Positions 52,980 through 64,000 of a stretch of 64,000 nucleotides of DNA are shown here, in pieces (within the stretch, counting starts at the first letter, position 1; each line of letters opens with the position of its first letter). The stretch spans positions 62,001 to 126,000 of the forward strand of contig NZ_WHIW01000005.1 of the NCBI RefSeq assembly GCF_009295635.1, written 5' to 3'. The stretch comes from Alkalilimnicola sp. S0819 (GTDB lineage Bacteria > Pseudomonadota > Gammaproteobacteria > Nitrococcales > WHIW01). Position numbers and translations under genes: made by a program. The notes below the pieces were generated by a model, which saw nothing but the letters and a program-made list of their open reading frames with translations, searched no databases and was not told the origin of the DNA.

Positions 52980-54368
52980 ATGGAACCCGTCCGCTTCGAT
53001 GCGGCCCTTTACCGCAAGTACGACACCGCGGGGCCGCGCTACACCAGCTACCCCACCGCGCCGCAGTTCCACGAAGGCTTCGATGAGAGCGCCTATCGGG
53101 AACAGGCGCGGCTCGGCAACGAAGACCCCATCCCCAAGCCGCTCTCGCTGTATGTGCACATCCCCTTCTGCGAGAGCCTGTGCTACTACTGCGCCTGCAA
53201 CAAGATCATCACCCGGCACCGGAACAAGTCGGTGCGGTATCTGCAATACCTGAACCGGGAGATCGCGCTGCAGGGGCGGCTGTTCGACGATGATCGGCAG
53301 GTGGAGCAGTTGCACTTCGGCGGCGGCACCCCGACCTACCTCAGCGACGAGCAGTTGCAGGCGCTGATGGTCGAGCTGGGTCAGCGTTTCAACCTGGCCG
53401 AGCCCGCCCGGCGCGAGTTCTCCATTGAGGTGGACCCCCGCGCCCTGGGGCCGGAGACTTTGCCGGTGCTGGCCGCCGAGGGCATGAACCGGATCAGCAT
53501 GGGGGTGCAGGATTTCGACCCGGCGGTGCAGCGGGCGGTGAACCGCCTGCAGAGCTTCGAGCTGACCGAGGCCGCGGTGCGCCAGGCCCGCGAGAGCGGT
53601 TTTCGCTCCGTGAGCCTGGACCTGATCTACGGCCTGCCGCTGCAGAACCTGGCAAGCTTCGAGCGCACCCTGGATCAGGTGCTGAGCCTGCGTCCCGAGC
53701 GCCTCGCCATCTACAACTACGCCCATCTGCCCCATCTGGTGAAGGCTCAGAAGCTCATCCGCCAGGCCGATCTACCCAGCCCCCCGGTGAAGCTGCAGCT
53801 GCTGGCGTTGAGCATCGAGCGGCTCACCGCCGCGGGCTATGTGTACATCGGCATGGATCACTTCGCCCGCCCGGACGATGAGCTGGCGCTGGCCCGCGAG
53901 CGCGGAGACCTGCAGCGCAACTTCCAGGGCTATTCCACCCACGCGGATACCGACTTGGTGGGGCTGGGCAACACGGCCATCGGCAAGCTGGCCCACAGCT
54001 ACAGCCAGAACCTGAAGACCCTGAACAGCTACTACGCCGAGCTGGATGCCGGCCGCCTGCCCGTGTGGCGCGGCGTGCGCCTGGACGATGACGATCGGCT
54101 GCGCCGGGATGTGATCAACCGCCTGATGTGCCAGGAGCGGCTGGATTACAGCGAGGTGGAGGAGCGCCACCACATCGTCTTCCGCAATTACTTCGCCGCC
54201 GAACTGCGGGCACTGGAAAGCATGGCGGTGGACGGGCTGCTGGAGATCGAGCGCCGCGGCTTGCGGGTGACCCCGGTGGGGCGGTTGCTGCTGCGCAATA
54301 TCGCCATGGTCTTCGATAGCTACCTGAACCACGACCAGGGGCAGACGCGCTTCTCGCGCACCGTCTGA
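52980..54368 (+). CDS. hemN: Oxygen-independent coproporphyrinogen III dehydrogenase
   Basis: A 462-residue radical-SAM enzyme converting coproporphyrinogen III to protoporphyrinogen IX without oxygen in haem synthesis. The cluster cysteines are Cys64, Cys68 and Cys71 (HIPFCESLCYYCAC). FGGGTPTYL, IEVDPR, SMGVQDFDPAVQRAVNR and DLIYGLP follow as in the family, with a HemN C-terminal domain from about 370. AGGAGG precedes the ATG at 52980. The FNR-type box upstream suggests induction when oxygen is low. It is convergent with aroE, seven bases away. Confidence 0.95.
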   Translation: MEPVRFDAALYRKYDTAGPRYTSYPTAPQFHEGFDESAYREQARLGNEDPIPKPLSLYVHIPFCESLCYYCACNKIITRHRNKSVRYLQYLNREIALQGRLFDDDRQVEQLHFGGGTPTYLSDEQLQALMVELGQRFNLAEPARREFSIEVDPRALGPETLPVLAAEGMNRISMGVQDFDPAVQRAVNRLQSFELTEAAVRQARESGFRSVSLDLIYGLPLQNLASFERTLDQVLSLRPERLAIYNYAHLPHLVKAQKLIRQADLPSPPVKLQLLALSIERLTAAGYVYIGMDHFARPDDELALARERGDLQRNFQGYSTHADTDLVGLGNTAIGKLAHSYSQNLKTLNSYYAELDAGRLPVWRGVRLDDDDRLRRDVINRLMCQERLDYSEVEERHHIVFRNYFAAELRALESMAVDGLLEIERRGLRVTPVGRLLLRNIAMVFDSYLNHDQGQTRFSRTV

Positions 54369-54375
54369 GCAGGTC

Positions 54376-55197
54376 TCAGGCGGCCATCTCCCGGCGCAGC
54401 AGCGCAATCACCGGGGCGGTGTCCGGCATCGCCCCGCGCCAGAGCCGGAAGGATTCGGCGGCCTGTTCCACCAGCATGCCCAGCCCATCGCAGGCGAAGC
54501 CCGCGTTGCGCGCCCGCGCCCAGCGCACGAAGGCGGTGGGTTCGGCGGCATAGACCATGTCGTAGCAGCCGGCCCCGGCGGCCAGCAGCGCCTCGGGCAG
54601 GGGCGGGAGTTCACCGCTCAGGCCCGCCGAGGTGGCGTTGATGACGATATCGAAGGTCTCCCCCGCCAGCGCCGGATACCCCATGCCTTGGACCGGAACC
54701 TGGCCCTGGAAGTGGGCGGCCAGTTCCTCGGCGCGGGCCGGGGTGCGGTTGGCGATGAGGATCCGTGCTGGCGCTTCGGCCAGCAGCGAGGGCATCACGC
54801 CACGGGCCGCACCGCCGGCCCCCAGCAGCAACAGGCGGCGCCCGCCAAGGTGCGCGCCCTGGGCGTGCAGATCCCGCACCAGGCCGACGCCGTCCGTGTT
54901 GTCCCCATAGAGCGTACCGTCGTCGCGCAAGGCCAGCGTGTTCACCGCCCCCGAGCGCTCGGCGCGCTCGCTGCGTGCATCAGACAAGGCCCAGGCTTGC
55001 TGCTTGAAGGGCACGGTGACGTTCAGGCCGCGTCCGCCCTCGGCGAGAAATCGCCGCACGGTCGCCTCGAAGGCGTCCAGCGGCGCCAGCAGCTTCTCAT
55101 AGCGCATGGCCTGCCCGCATTGCTCGGCGAACAGGTCATGGATGCGTGGCGAGCGGCTGTGGGCGATGGGGTTGCCGATCACGGCGTAGCGATCCAT
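54376..55197 (-). CDS. aroE: Shikimate dehydrogenase
   Basis: A 273-residue NADP-dependent enzyme reducing 3-dehydroshikimate in aromatic amino-acid synthesis. The substrate site contains NPIAHSRSPRIHDLF and the Lys of NVTVPFKQQAW; GAGGAARGVMPSLL is the NADP motif, with NRTPARAEEL giving the NADP-specific loop, and NATSAGLSG follows. Length is normal. The start ATG lies ten bases downstream of the phosphate transporter stop, so it can be on the same transcript. Confidence 0.95.
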   Translation of the reverse strand: MDRYAVIGNPIAHSRSPRIHDLFAEQCGQAMRYEKLLAPLDAFEATVRRFLAEGGRGLNVTVPFKQQAWALSDARSERAERSGAVNTLALRDDGTLYGDNTDGVGLVRDLHAQGAHLGGRRLLLLGAGGAARGVMPSLLAEAPARILIANRTPARAEELAAHFQGQVPVQGMGYPALAGETFDIVINATSAGLSGELPPLPEALLAAGAGCYDMVYAAEPTAFVRWARARNAGFACDGLGMLVEQAAESFRLWRGAMPDTAPVIALLRREMAA

Positions 55198-55207
55198 GGC
55201 GTATCTC

Positions 55208-56461
55208 TTAACCGAAAGCGGTCTGCAGGGCCCAGAAGAATATGACGGCGAGAAAGCCGCCGGCGGGGAGCGTGACGATCCAGGACATGAAGATGGTGCG
55301 CACCACGCTCAGGTCCAGCGCCGCCAGGCCGCGGGCGAGCCCTACGCCCAGTACCGCCCCCACCAGCGTGTGGGTGGTGGAGATAGGCAGGCCCGTGCCC
55401 GAGGCCAGCACCACGGTGGTGGCCGCGGAGAGTTCGCAGGCGAAACCGCGGCTGGGGGTGAGCTGGGTGATGTTCCGGCCCACCGTGGCGATGACCCGCG
55501 CGCCCAGCATCAGCAGGCCGGCGACGATGCCGATGCCGCCGATCAGCAGCACCCACACCGGCAGGCCCGCGGATTGGCCCACATCGCCGCCGCTTTGCAC
55601 CACGCTGATGATGGCGGCCATGGGGCCCACGGCATTTGCCACATCGTTGGAGCCGTGGGCGAAGGCCATGGCGCAGGCGGTGACGATCATCAGCACGCCG
55701 AAGATTCGTTCCACGTTGGTGTAGTGGGATTCCCGATCGGCATTGGGATCGATCTTGATGCGGTTGATGGCGAGTTTGCCGATTACCGCGACGACCGCGC
55801 CCACCAAGGCGGCGTAGGTGTAGGCCTCCACGGTGCTGAGGTCCATGTTCAGGTTCTTCAGGCCCTTCAGGAAGGTCACCAGAGACATCATGAAGCCGGT
55901 GAGAAAGATGTAGATCGGCACGCAGCGTTTGGCGGCCCGTACCGGGTCGTCGCGGTCCAGGATCAGCGTCTGCACGGTGCGGAACATCAAATAGGCGATG
56001 CTGCCGGCGAGCAGCGGCGAGACCACCCAGCTGGCAACGATGGTGGCCACTTTCGGCCACATCACCGCCTCCCAGCCCAGCGCGGCGATGGCGAAGCCGA
56101 CGATGGCGCCGATGATGGAGTGGGTGGTGGAGACAGGCCAGCCCATGCGCGAGGCGATCAGCAGCCAGCAGCCGGCGGCCGCCAGAGCGGCGAGCATGCC
56201 CCAGACCAGGATGTCCGGTTGCCCCATGACCAGGCTGCCGTCGAGGATGCCCTTGCGGATGGTGGCGGTGACCTGGCCGCCGGCGAGCACCGCCCCGGTG
56301 AACTCGAACACCGCCGCGATGATCACGGCCTGCTTGATGGTGAGCACGCGGGAGCCCACCGAGGTGGCCATGGCGTTGGCCACGTCGTTGGCGCCGATGC
56401 CCCAGGCCATGAACAGGCCGAAGGCGGCCGCCAGAATCAGGTAGATGGTGCCGTATTCCAT
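55208..56461 (-). CDS. Pit-family inorganic phosphate transporter
   Basis: A 417-residue inner-membrane permease with the two characteristic repeats GANDVANAMATSVGSR (N-terminal) and GSNDVANAVGPMAAI (C-terminal) and about ten helices. It moves metal-phosphate with protons. It follows a DUF47 (PhoU-like) gene, the common pairing for Pit systems, with a 34-base gap. The hydrophilic middle loop (KLAINRIKIDPNADRESHYTNVERIFG) is normal for the family. Confidence 0.93.
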   Translation of the reverse strand: MEYGTIYLILAAAFGLFMAWGIGANDVANAMATSVGSRVLTIKQAVIIAAVFEFTGAVLAGGQVTATIRKGILDGSLVMGQPDILVWGMLAALAAAGCWLLIASRMGWPVSTTHSIIGAIVGFAIAALGWEAVMWPKVATIVASWVVSPLLAGSIAYLMFRTVQTLILDRDDPVRAAKRCVPIYIFLTGFMMSLVTFLKGLKNLNMDLSTVEAYTYAALVGAVVAVIGKLAINRIKIDPNADRESHYTNVERIFGVLMIVTACAMAFAHGSNDVANAVGPMAAIISVVQSGGDVGQSAGLPVWVLLIGGIGIVAGLLMLGARVIATVGRNITQLTPSRGFACELSAATTVVLASGTGLPISTTHTLVGAVLGVGLARGLAALDLSVVRTIFMSWIVTLPAGGFLAVIFFWALQTAFG

Positions 56462-56495
56462 AGGGTGTTCCCCTGGGTTCTTTCGGGCGTTGGAA

Positions 56496-57176
56496 TTACT
56501 TGGCGAGCATGAGCTGCAGGCGGCTGCCCACCCGCTCGGACAGATCGGCGAGCTTGCCGGTCCACTCGATGATCTTGTAGAGGAAGATCACGTCCACCGG
56601 GGGTAGCTCGTCCTCGAGCTTCTGCAGCTCGGCGCGGATGCGAATCTGCATGTTGTCGGTGTCCTTCTCGACCGCGCTCAGCTCATCGAGCAGCCTGCTG
56701 ACGCGCTCCACCTCGGAGCCGCGAAAGCCGGCCTCCACCAGTTCGTCGAACTCGTTGACCACCCGTAGGGCCACGTTCACCGCTTCACTGGAGCGGCGCA
56801 GATAAGCGAGAAACTCTTCGCGGATAGCTTCGGGCAGGCTCATCTTGCGGCCCAGCACCAGGCCCGCGATGTCCTTGGCCTGGTTGGCGATGTTGTCCTG
56901 GGCACGCAGCAACTCCAGCAGGTCCCGCCGGTCCACCGGCATGAACAGGCTGTTGGGCAGATGCAGGCGCAGCTCGGTTTTCATCTCGTCGGCCTCGTCC
57001 TCCAGGGCCGCCACCCGCTGCTGGGCGCGGGCGACTTCCGCGTAATCGGCGCGGGCTACGGCGCTGAACAGGGGGATGAGCTCGCGCACGCAGTCGGCGA
57101 CCTTGTTCATGTGCTGCTGCAGCGGCTTGACCGGGGAGCTGCCGAAAATGCCGGAAAAATAGCTCTTCTGGATCAT
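56496..57176 (-). CDS. DUF47 / PhoU-like regulator of the Pit transporter
   Basis: A 226-residue all-helical protein of the TIGR00153/DUF47 family (YFSGIFGSSPVKPLQQHMNKV; ARAQQRVAALEDEADEMKTELR; NSLFMPVDRRDLLELLRAQDNIANQAKDI). It resembles PhoU with E-x-x-A-D helices and a DxxD-like metal site. It probably modulates the Pit transporter encoded directly downstream. The ATG is 27 bases before the hemB stop. Confidence 0.9.
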   Translation of the reverse strand: MIQKSYFSGIFGSSPVKPLQQHMNKVADCVRELIPLFSAVARADYAEVARAQQRVAALEDEADEMKTELRLHLPNSLFMPVDRRDLLELLRAQDNIANQAKDIAGLVLGRKMSLPEAIREEFLAYLRRSSEAVNVALRVVNEFDELVEAGFRGSEVERVSRLLDELSAVEKDTDNMQIRIRAELQKLEDELPPVDVIFLYKIIEWTGKLADLSERVGSRLQLMLAK

Positions 57177-57203
57177 TGCGTAGGTCCTGTGCAGGGGGCG
57201 GTT

Positions 57204-58788
<1,585 letters not shown>

Positions 58789-58791
58789 GGC

Positions 58792-59880
58792 TCAGGCCTG
58801 CTGCTCCGGGTTTCCGCCGTGGTAGGCGGGGCTCAGTTCATGCACCGCCTGTACCATCGCCGCCGCGTGCTCCGGCGGTACCTCCGGGTGGATGCCGTGG
58901 CCGAGGTTGAACACATGGCCACTGCCGGGCCCGTAGCTGGCGAGCACCTTGGCCACTTCCGCGCGGATGACGTTCGGCGGGCCGTACAGGGTGGTCGGGT
59001 CCAGATTGCCCTGCAGGGCCACCGTGTCGCCCACCCGTCGGCGGGCGTCGCCCATGTCCGTGGTCCAGTCCAGGCCCAGGGCGTCGAAGCCGGCCTCGGC
59101 CATGCTCTCCAGCCACTGGCCCCCGCCCTTGGTGAAAAGGACCACGGGAATCTTTCGGCCGTCCGGTGTCTCGCGGCGCAGCCCCTGGAGGATGCGGGCG
59201 CAGTAGGCCAGCGAGAACTGCTGGTAGGCCTCGGGGTTGAGCACGCCGCCCCAGGAGTCGAACAGCATCAAGGCCTGGGCGCCGGCTTCCACCTGGGCGT
59301 TGAGATAGTCGGTGACCGCGGCGGCGGTGCGGGTGAGCAACTGATGGAGCACATCCGGGCGCTCGTAAATCATGCCCTTGATATGGGCGAAGAACTTGCT
59401 CGGGCCGCCTTCCACCATGTAGGTGGCCAGCGTCCAGGGGCTGCCGGCAAAGCCGATCAGCGGCACCCGCCCGTTGAGCTCGCGGCGGATCAGGCTTACC
59501 GCGTCCATCACGTAGCCCAGGTCATCGAAGGGGTCGGGGATGGGCAGGGAGTCCACGGCGGCGGCGGAGCGCACCGGGTTCCTGAAGCGGGGCCCCTCGC
59601 CGGGCTCGAAGTACAGGCCCAGGCCCATGGCGTCGGGAATGGTGAGAATGTCCGAGAACAGGATGGCCGCGTCCAGCGGGAAGCGCTCCAACGGCTGCAG
59701 GGTGACCTCGCAGGCGAGCTCGGGGTTCTGGCACAGGTCCATGAAGGAGCCGGCCTTGGCGCGCACCTCGCGGTACTCGGGGAGATAGCGGCCGGCCTGG
59801 CGCATCATCCACACCGGAGTGCGGTCCACAGGTTCGCGCGCCAGGGCGCGTAGCAGCCGGTCGTTGCTCAGTTCAGTCAC
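58792..59880 (-). CDS. hemE: Uroporphyrinogen decarboxylase
   Basis: A 362-residue enzyme making coproporphyrinogen III from uroporphyrinogen [19 protein letters not shown] holds the substrate-binding Arg residues; [18 protein letters not shown] includes the catalytic Asp, and [17 protein letters not shown] is the family signature. GTG at 59880 ([13 protein letters not shown]) fits homologues; a GTG at 59898 is less likely. With hemN and hemB it gives three haem genes within 7 kb, though not in one operon. Confidence 0.95.
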   Translation of the reverse strand: MTELSNDRLLRALAREPVDRTPVWMMRQAGRYLPEYREVRAKAGSFMDLCQNPELACEVTLQPLERFPLDAAILFSDILTIPDAMGLGLYFEPGEGPRFRNPVRSAAAVDSLPIPDPFDDLGYVMDAVSLIRRELNGRVPLIGFAGSPWTLATYMVEGGPSKFFAHIKGMIYERPDVLHQLLTRTAAAVTDYLNAQVEAGAQALMLFDSWGGVLNPEAYQQFSLAYCARILQGLRRETPDGRKIPVVLFTKGGGQWLESMAEAGFDALGLDWTTDMGDARRRVGDTVALQGNLDPTTLYGPPNVIRAEVAKVLASYGPGSGHVFNLGHGIHPEVPPEHAAAMVQAVHELSPAYHGGNPEQQA

Positions 59881-59953
59881 GGATTGATAACCCACCACTA
59901 GAAGAACGGGGCGTCAGTTTAGCACGGGCCGTGGAGAGGGAGAGGAGGGGTGC

Positions 59954-60125
59954 AACCGCGGAGCGCTGAGATCCGCAGAGGGAAAAGGTTCACCACAACG
60001 ACACAGGCGCGCCAAAGCGCCAAAGAAAGACCGATAAGGCGCTTTGTGCTGTCGCGCACTGTCCGTGCCGGTGTTTTTTTAAGGCGTTTCGCCTTTCCTC
60101 TGCGAGTCTCTGCGCCTCCGCGGTT
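59954..60125. repeat. Imperfect palindromic repeat (CTCTGCG type)
   Basis: AACCGCGGAG at 59954 pairs with CTCCGCGGTT at 60116-60125. Inside, GCAGAGGGAAA pairs with TTTCCTCTGC with offsets, and AAGCGCCAAAG with AAGGCGCTTTG. The CCGCAGAG/CTCTGCG wording is like palindromic, MITE-like repeats seen in many environmental bacteria. No gene is present between hemE and gltD. Confidence 0.6.
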
Positions 60126-60133
60126 AAACGACG

Positions 60134-61558
<1,425 letters not shown>

Positions 61559-64000
61559 TCAGGCGGCGCGGCGCAGGGTGTCCAGCAGGCTCTGGATGTC
61601 GGCGGCCTTGGGTTTGACCAGCCAGAACTTGCCCACGTAATCGCGGAAGTTCTCCAGCACCTCCCGGCCCCAGTCGCTGCCGGTTTCCGCCACGTAGTCG
61701 GCGATCAGGTTGCGCAGATAGCCGCGGTGGGCCTCCATGCTCTCGGAGAGCAGGCGGTTGATGTCGATCAGCTCATGGTTGTAGCGGTCGACGAACTGGT
61801 TATCCAGGTCCAGCACGAAGGCGAAGCCACCGGTCATGCCCGCGCCGAAGTTCAGGCCCGTGGCGCCCAGCACGCAGACCACGCCACCGGTCATGTATTC
61901 GCAGCCGTGATCGCCCACCCCTTCGACCACCGCCAGCGCACCGGAGTTGCGCACGGCGAAGCGCTCGCCGGCCAGCCCCGCGGCGTAGAGCTTGCCGCCG
62001 GTCGCGCCGTACAGGCAGGTGTTGCCGATGATGGTGGTCTCCTGGGTCTTGAAGACGCTGCCAGCGGGCGGGTGAATGACCAGCTTGCCGCCGGCCATGC
62101 CCTTGCCCACGTAGTCGTTGGCATCGCCTTCCAGGTGCATGTGCAGACCGCCGGCGTTCCATACGCCGAAGCTCTGGCCGGCGGTGCCGGTGAGTTTCAG
62201 CACGAGGGGCTTGTCGCTCATGCCCAGATTGCCGTGGCGGCGGGCGATTTCGCCGGACAGTCGCGCGCCGATGGAGCGGTGGGTGTTGCGCAGGGTGTAG
62301 CTGAACTCGCCGCCGCTCTTGGCCTCGATGGCGGGCAGGGCGTCGGCGACCATCTGCTCGGCAAGCTCTCCCTTGTCGAAGGGCAGATTGCGCTCCACAC
62401 CGCACAGCCGCGGCCGCTCGGCGGGTACGCCGGCATCCGACAGGATGGGGCTGTAGTCCAGCCGGCCCTGACGCTCGGTTTCGCCGGGCAGCACTTCCAT
62501 CAGGTCAGTGCGGCCCACCAGGTCCTCCAGGCGGCGCACGCCGAGCTTGGCCAGCCACTCGCGCACTTCCTCGGCGACGAAGCGGAAGTAGTTGGAAACC
62601 CGCTCCGGGCTGCCGATGAAGTGCCGCAGCCGCAGCACGTCCTGCTGGGTGGCGACGCCGGTGGGGCAGTTGTTCAGATGGCAGATGCGCAGGTACTTGC
62701 AGCCCATGGCGATCATGGGGGCGGTGCCGAAGCCGAAGCTCTCCGCGCCCAGGATGGCCGCCTTGATCACGTCCAGGCCGGTCTTCAGGCCGCCGTCGGT
62801 CTGCAGGCGGATGCGATCGCGCAGATTGTTCCTGCGCAGTACCTGGTGGGTCTCGGTCAGACCCAGCTCCCAGGGGCCGCCGGCATACTTCACCGAGGTC
62901 AGGGGCGAGGCGCCCGTGCCGCCGTCGTAGCCGGCGATGGTGATCAGGTCCGCGTAAGCCTTGGCGACACCGGCGGCGATGGTGCCCACGCCGGCTTCCG
63001 CCACCAGTTTTACCGAAACCAGCGCTTCCGGATTGACCTGCTTCAAGTCGAAGATCAGCTGCGCCAGATCCTCGATGGAGTAGATGTCATGATGCGGCGG
63101 CGGCGAGATCAGCGCGACACCCGGCATGGAGTAGCGCAGCCGGGCGATGATGTCGTTGACCTTGTGACCGGGTAGCTGGCCGCCTTCGCCGGGCTTCGCG
63201 CCCTGGGCCAGCTTGATCTGCAGCACCTCGGCGTTGACCAGATAATGGGGCGTTACGCCGAAGCGGCCGGAGGCGATCTGCTTGATCTTGGACATGCGCT
63301 CGGTGCCGTAGCGGGCGACATCCTCGCCGCCCTCACCGGAATTGGAGCGCGCGCCCAGGCGGTTCATGCCGATGGCCAGCGCTTCGTGGGCCTCCGGGGA
63401 GAGGGCGCCCAGGGACATGCCGGCGGAATCGAAGCGCTGGGTGATGGCCTCGATGGGCTCTATCTCGTCCAGCGCCAGGGGCTGCTCCGCAAGCTTCAGA
63501 CCCAGCAGATCGCGCAGCACCGTCACCGGGCGGGTGTTCACCAGCTCGGCATAGCGCTTGTAACGCTGGTAATCACCGGTTTCCACCGATTCCTGCAGCG
63601 CGCGCACCACCTCCGGGTTGTAGGCGTGGTACTCGCCATTGTGAACGTACTTGTAGACGCCGCCCTGGTTGATGGGCTTGCGCTTGGCCCAGGCCAGCTC
63701 CGCCAGTTGCTGCTGGTCTTCTTCCAGATCGGCGAAGTTGATGCCCTGGATGCGGCTGGTGGTGCCGGTGAAGCACAGATCCACCACCTCGTCGTGCAGG
63801 CCGACGATTTCGAACAGCTGCGCGCCGCGGTAGCTGGCGATGGTGCTGATGCCCATCTTCGAGAGGATCTTGTACAGGCCCTTGTTGATGCCCTTGCGGA
63901 AGTTGCTGCCCAGCTCCAGTCGCTCGGCGGCCTTGATCTCGCCGGTGCGCAGCTGATCGGCCAGCACATCGTAGACCAGGTAGGGGAAGACAGCGGAAGC
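61559..64000 (-). CDS. gltB: Glutamate synthase large subunit, 3' part
   Basis: The last 813 codons of gltB, open to the right edge. The FMN-binding synthase domain has [20 protein letters not shown], and the 3Fe-4S cluster site is [15 protein letters not shown]. The C-terminal GXGXG helix domain is visible ([28 protein letters not shown]). The N-terminal glutaminase domain and the start lie outside. The enzyme makes two glutamates from glutamine and 2-oxoglutarate for ammonium assimilation. Confidence 0.96.
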   Translation of the reverse strand, partial: ASAVFPYLVYDVLADQLRTGEIKAAERLELGSNFRKGINKGLYKILSKMGISTIASYRGAQLFEIVGLHDEVVDLCFTGTTSRIQGINFADLEEDQQQLAELAWAKRKPINQGGVYKYVHNGEYHAYNPEVVRALQESVETGDYQRYKRYAELVNTRPVTVLRDLLGLKLAEQPLALDEIEPIEAITQRFDSAGMSLGALSPEAHEALAIGMNRLGARSNSGEGGEDVARYGTERMSKIKQIASGRFGVTPHYLVNAEVLQIKLAQGAKPGEGGQLPGHKVNDIIARLRYSMPGVALISPPPHHDIYSIEDLAQLIFDLKQVNPEALVSVKLVAEAGVGTIAAGVAKAYADLITIAGYDGGTGASPLTSVKYAGGPWELGLTETHQVLRRNNLRDRIRLQTDGGLKTGLDVIKAAILGAESFGFGTAPMIAMGCKYLRICHLNNCPTGVATQQDVLRLRHFIGSPERVSNYFRFVAEEVREWLAKLGVRRLEDLVGRTDLMEVLPGETERQGRLDYSPILSDAGVPAERPRLCGVERNLPFDKGELAEQMVADALPAIEAKSGGEFSYTLRNTHRSIGARLSGEIARRHGNLGMSDKPLVLKLTGTAGQSFGVWNAGGLHMHLEGDANDYVGKGMAGGKLVIHPPAGSVFKTQETTIIGNTCLYGATGGKLYAAGLAGERFAVRNSGALAVVEGVGDHGCEYMTGGVVCVLGATGLNFGAGMTGGFAFVLDLDNQFVDRYNHELIDINRLLSESMEAHRGYLRNLIADYVAETGSDWGREVLENFRDYVGKFWLVKPKAADIQSLLDTLRRAA

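Overview
The window is 64 kb of GC-rich DNA with proteobacterial gene content: HrpB, a DUF4212 plus VC_2705-type symporter pair, HemN/HemB/HemE, GltBD, a sigma-54 activator and a Fap-like amyloid cluster. I infer a gammaproteobacterium, perhaps of the Chromatiales/Ectothiorhodospiraceae type. No 16S gene is present, so the placement is inference.

Region 1 (1 to about 7889) is the early, left-end part of a Mu-like transposable prophage. The repressor gene (+) is divergent from a Ner-like gene (-). A minus-strand early operon follows, ending in a MuA-type DDE transposase, a MuB-type ATPase and a chain of small overlapping genes that runs off the left edge. The prophage interrupts hrpB, whose C-terminal coding part survives at 7890-8363.

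Region 2 (8.4-29.7 kb) is chromosomal: a short-chain dehydrogenase; a symporter pair facing a DnaQ-like exonuclease and a cNMP/CBS/DUF294 protein; a ribbon-helix-helix regulator and a SulP permease either side of a perfect inverted repeat; a PhyH-type dioxygenase; a peptidoglycan-binding protein; an AI-2E family exporter; a YadGH-like ABC exporter; and a four-gene operon of a P-type ATPase with a LolD/FtsX/HlyD exporter. Two intergenic spaces carry promoter-to-terminator units that look like small RNAs. They share an anti-Shine-Dalgarno word and the same layout.

Region 3 (29.8-43.9 kb) holds tRNA-Asp, pyruvate carboxylase, a tandem pair of nearly identical secreted lipase-like esterases, a copper chaperone, a DnaA-box cluster, YcgL, a DUF4139 protein, lipoyl synthase, a rhomboid protease and CbpA. 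It ends in an encapsulin iron-storage operon of encapsulated ferritin, encapsulin shell and a flavin reductase.

Region 4 (44.0-52.9 kb) is the most unusual part. Two Asn/Asp/Ser-rich secreted repeat proteins are followed by a small secreted protein, a C39 peptidase (FapD-like), another secreted protein and a FapF-like outer-membrane barrel. Next to them lies a sigma-54 activator. Three good -24/-12 promoters control the cluster. I read it as a divergent Fap-like functional-amyloid system. A GNAT/C39-like fusion with a RimK-like ATP-grasp ligase follows.

Region 5 (52.9-64 kb) is housekeeping: hemN with an FNR-type box, aroE, a Pit phosphate transporter with its DUF47 partner, hemB, a Nudix hydrolase, hemE, a palindromic repeat, gltD and the 3' part of gltB.
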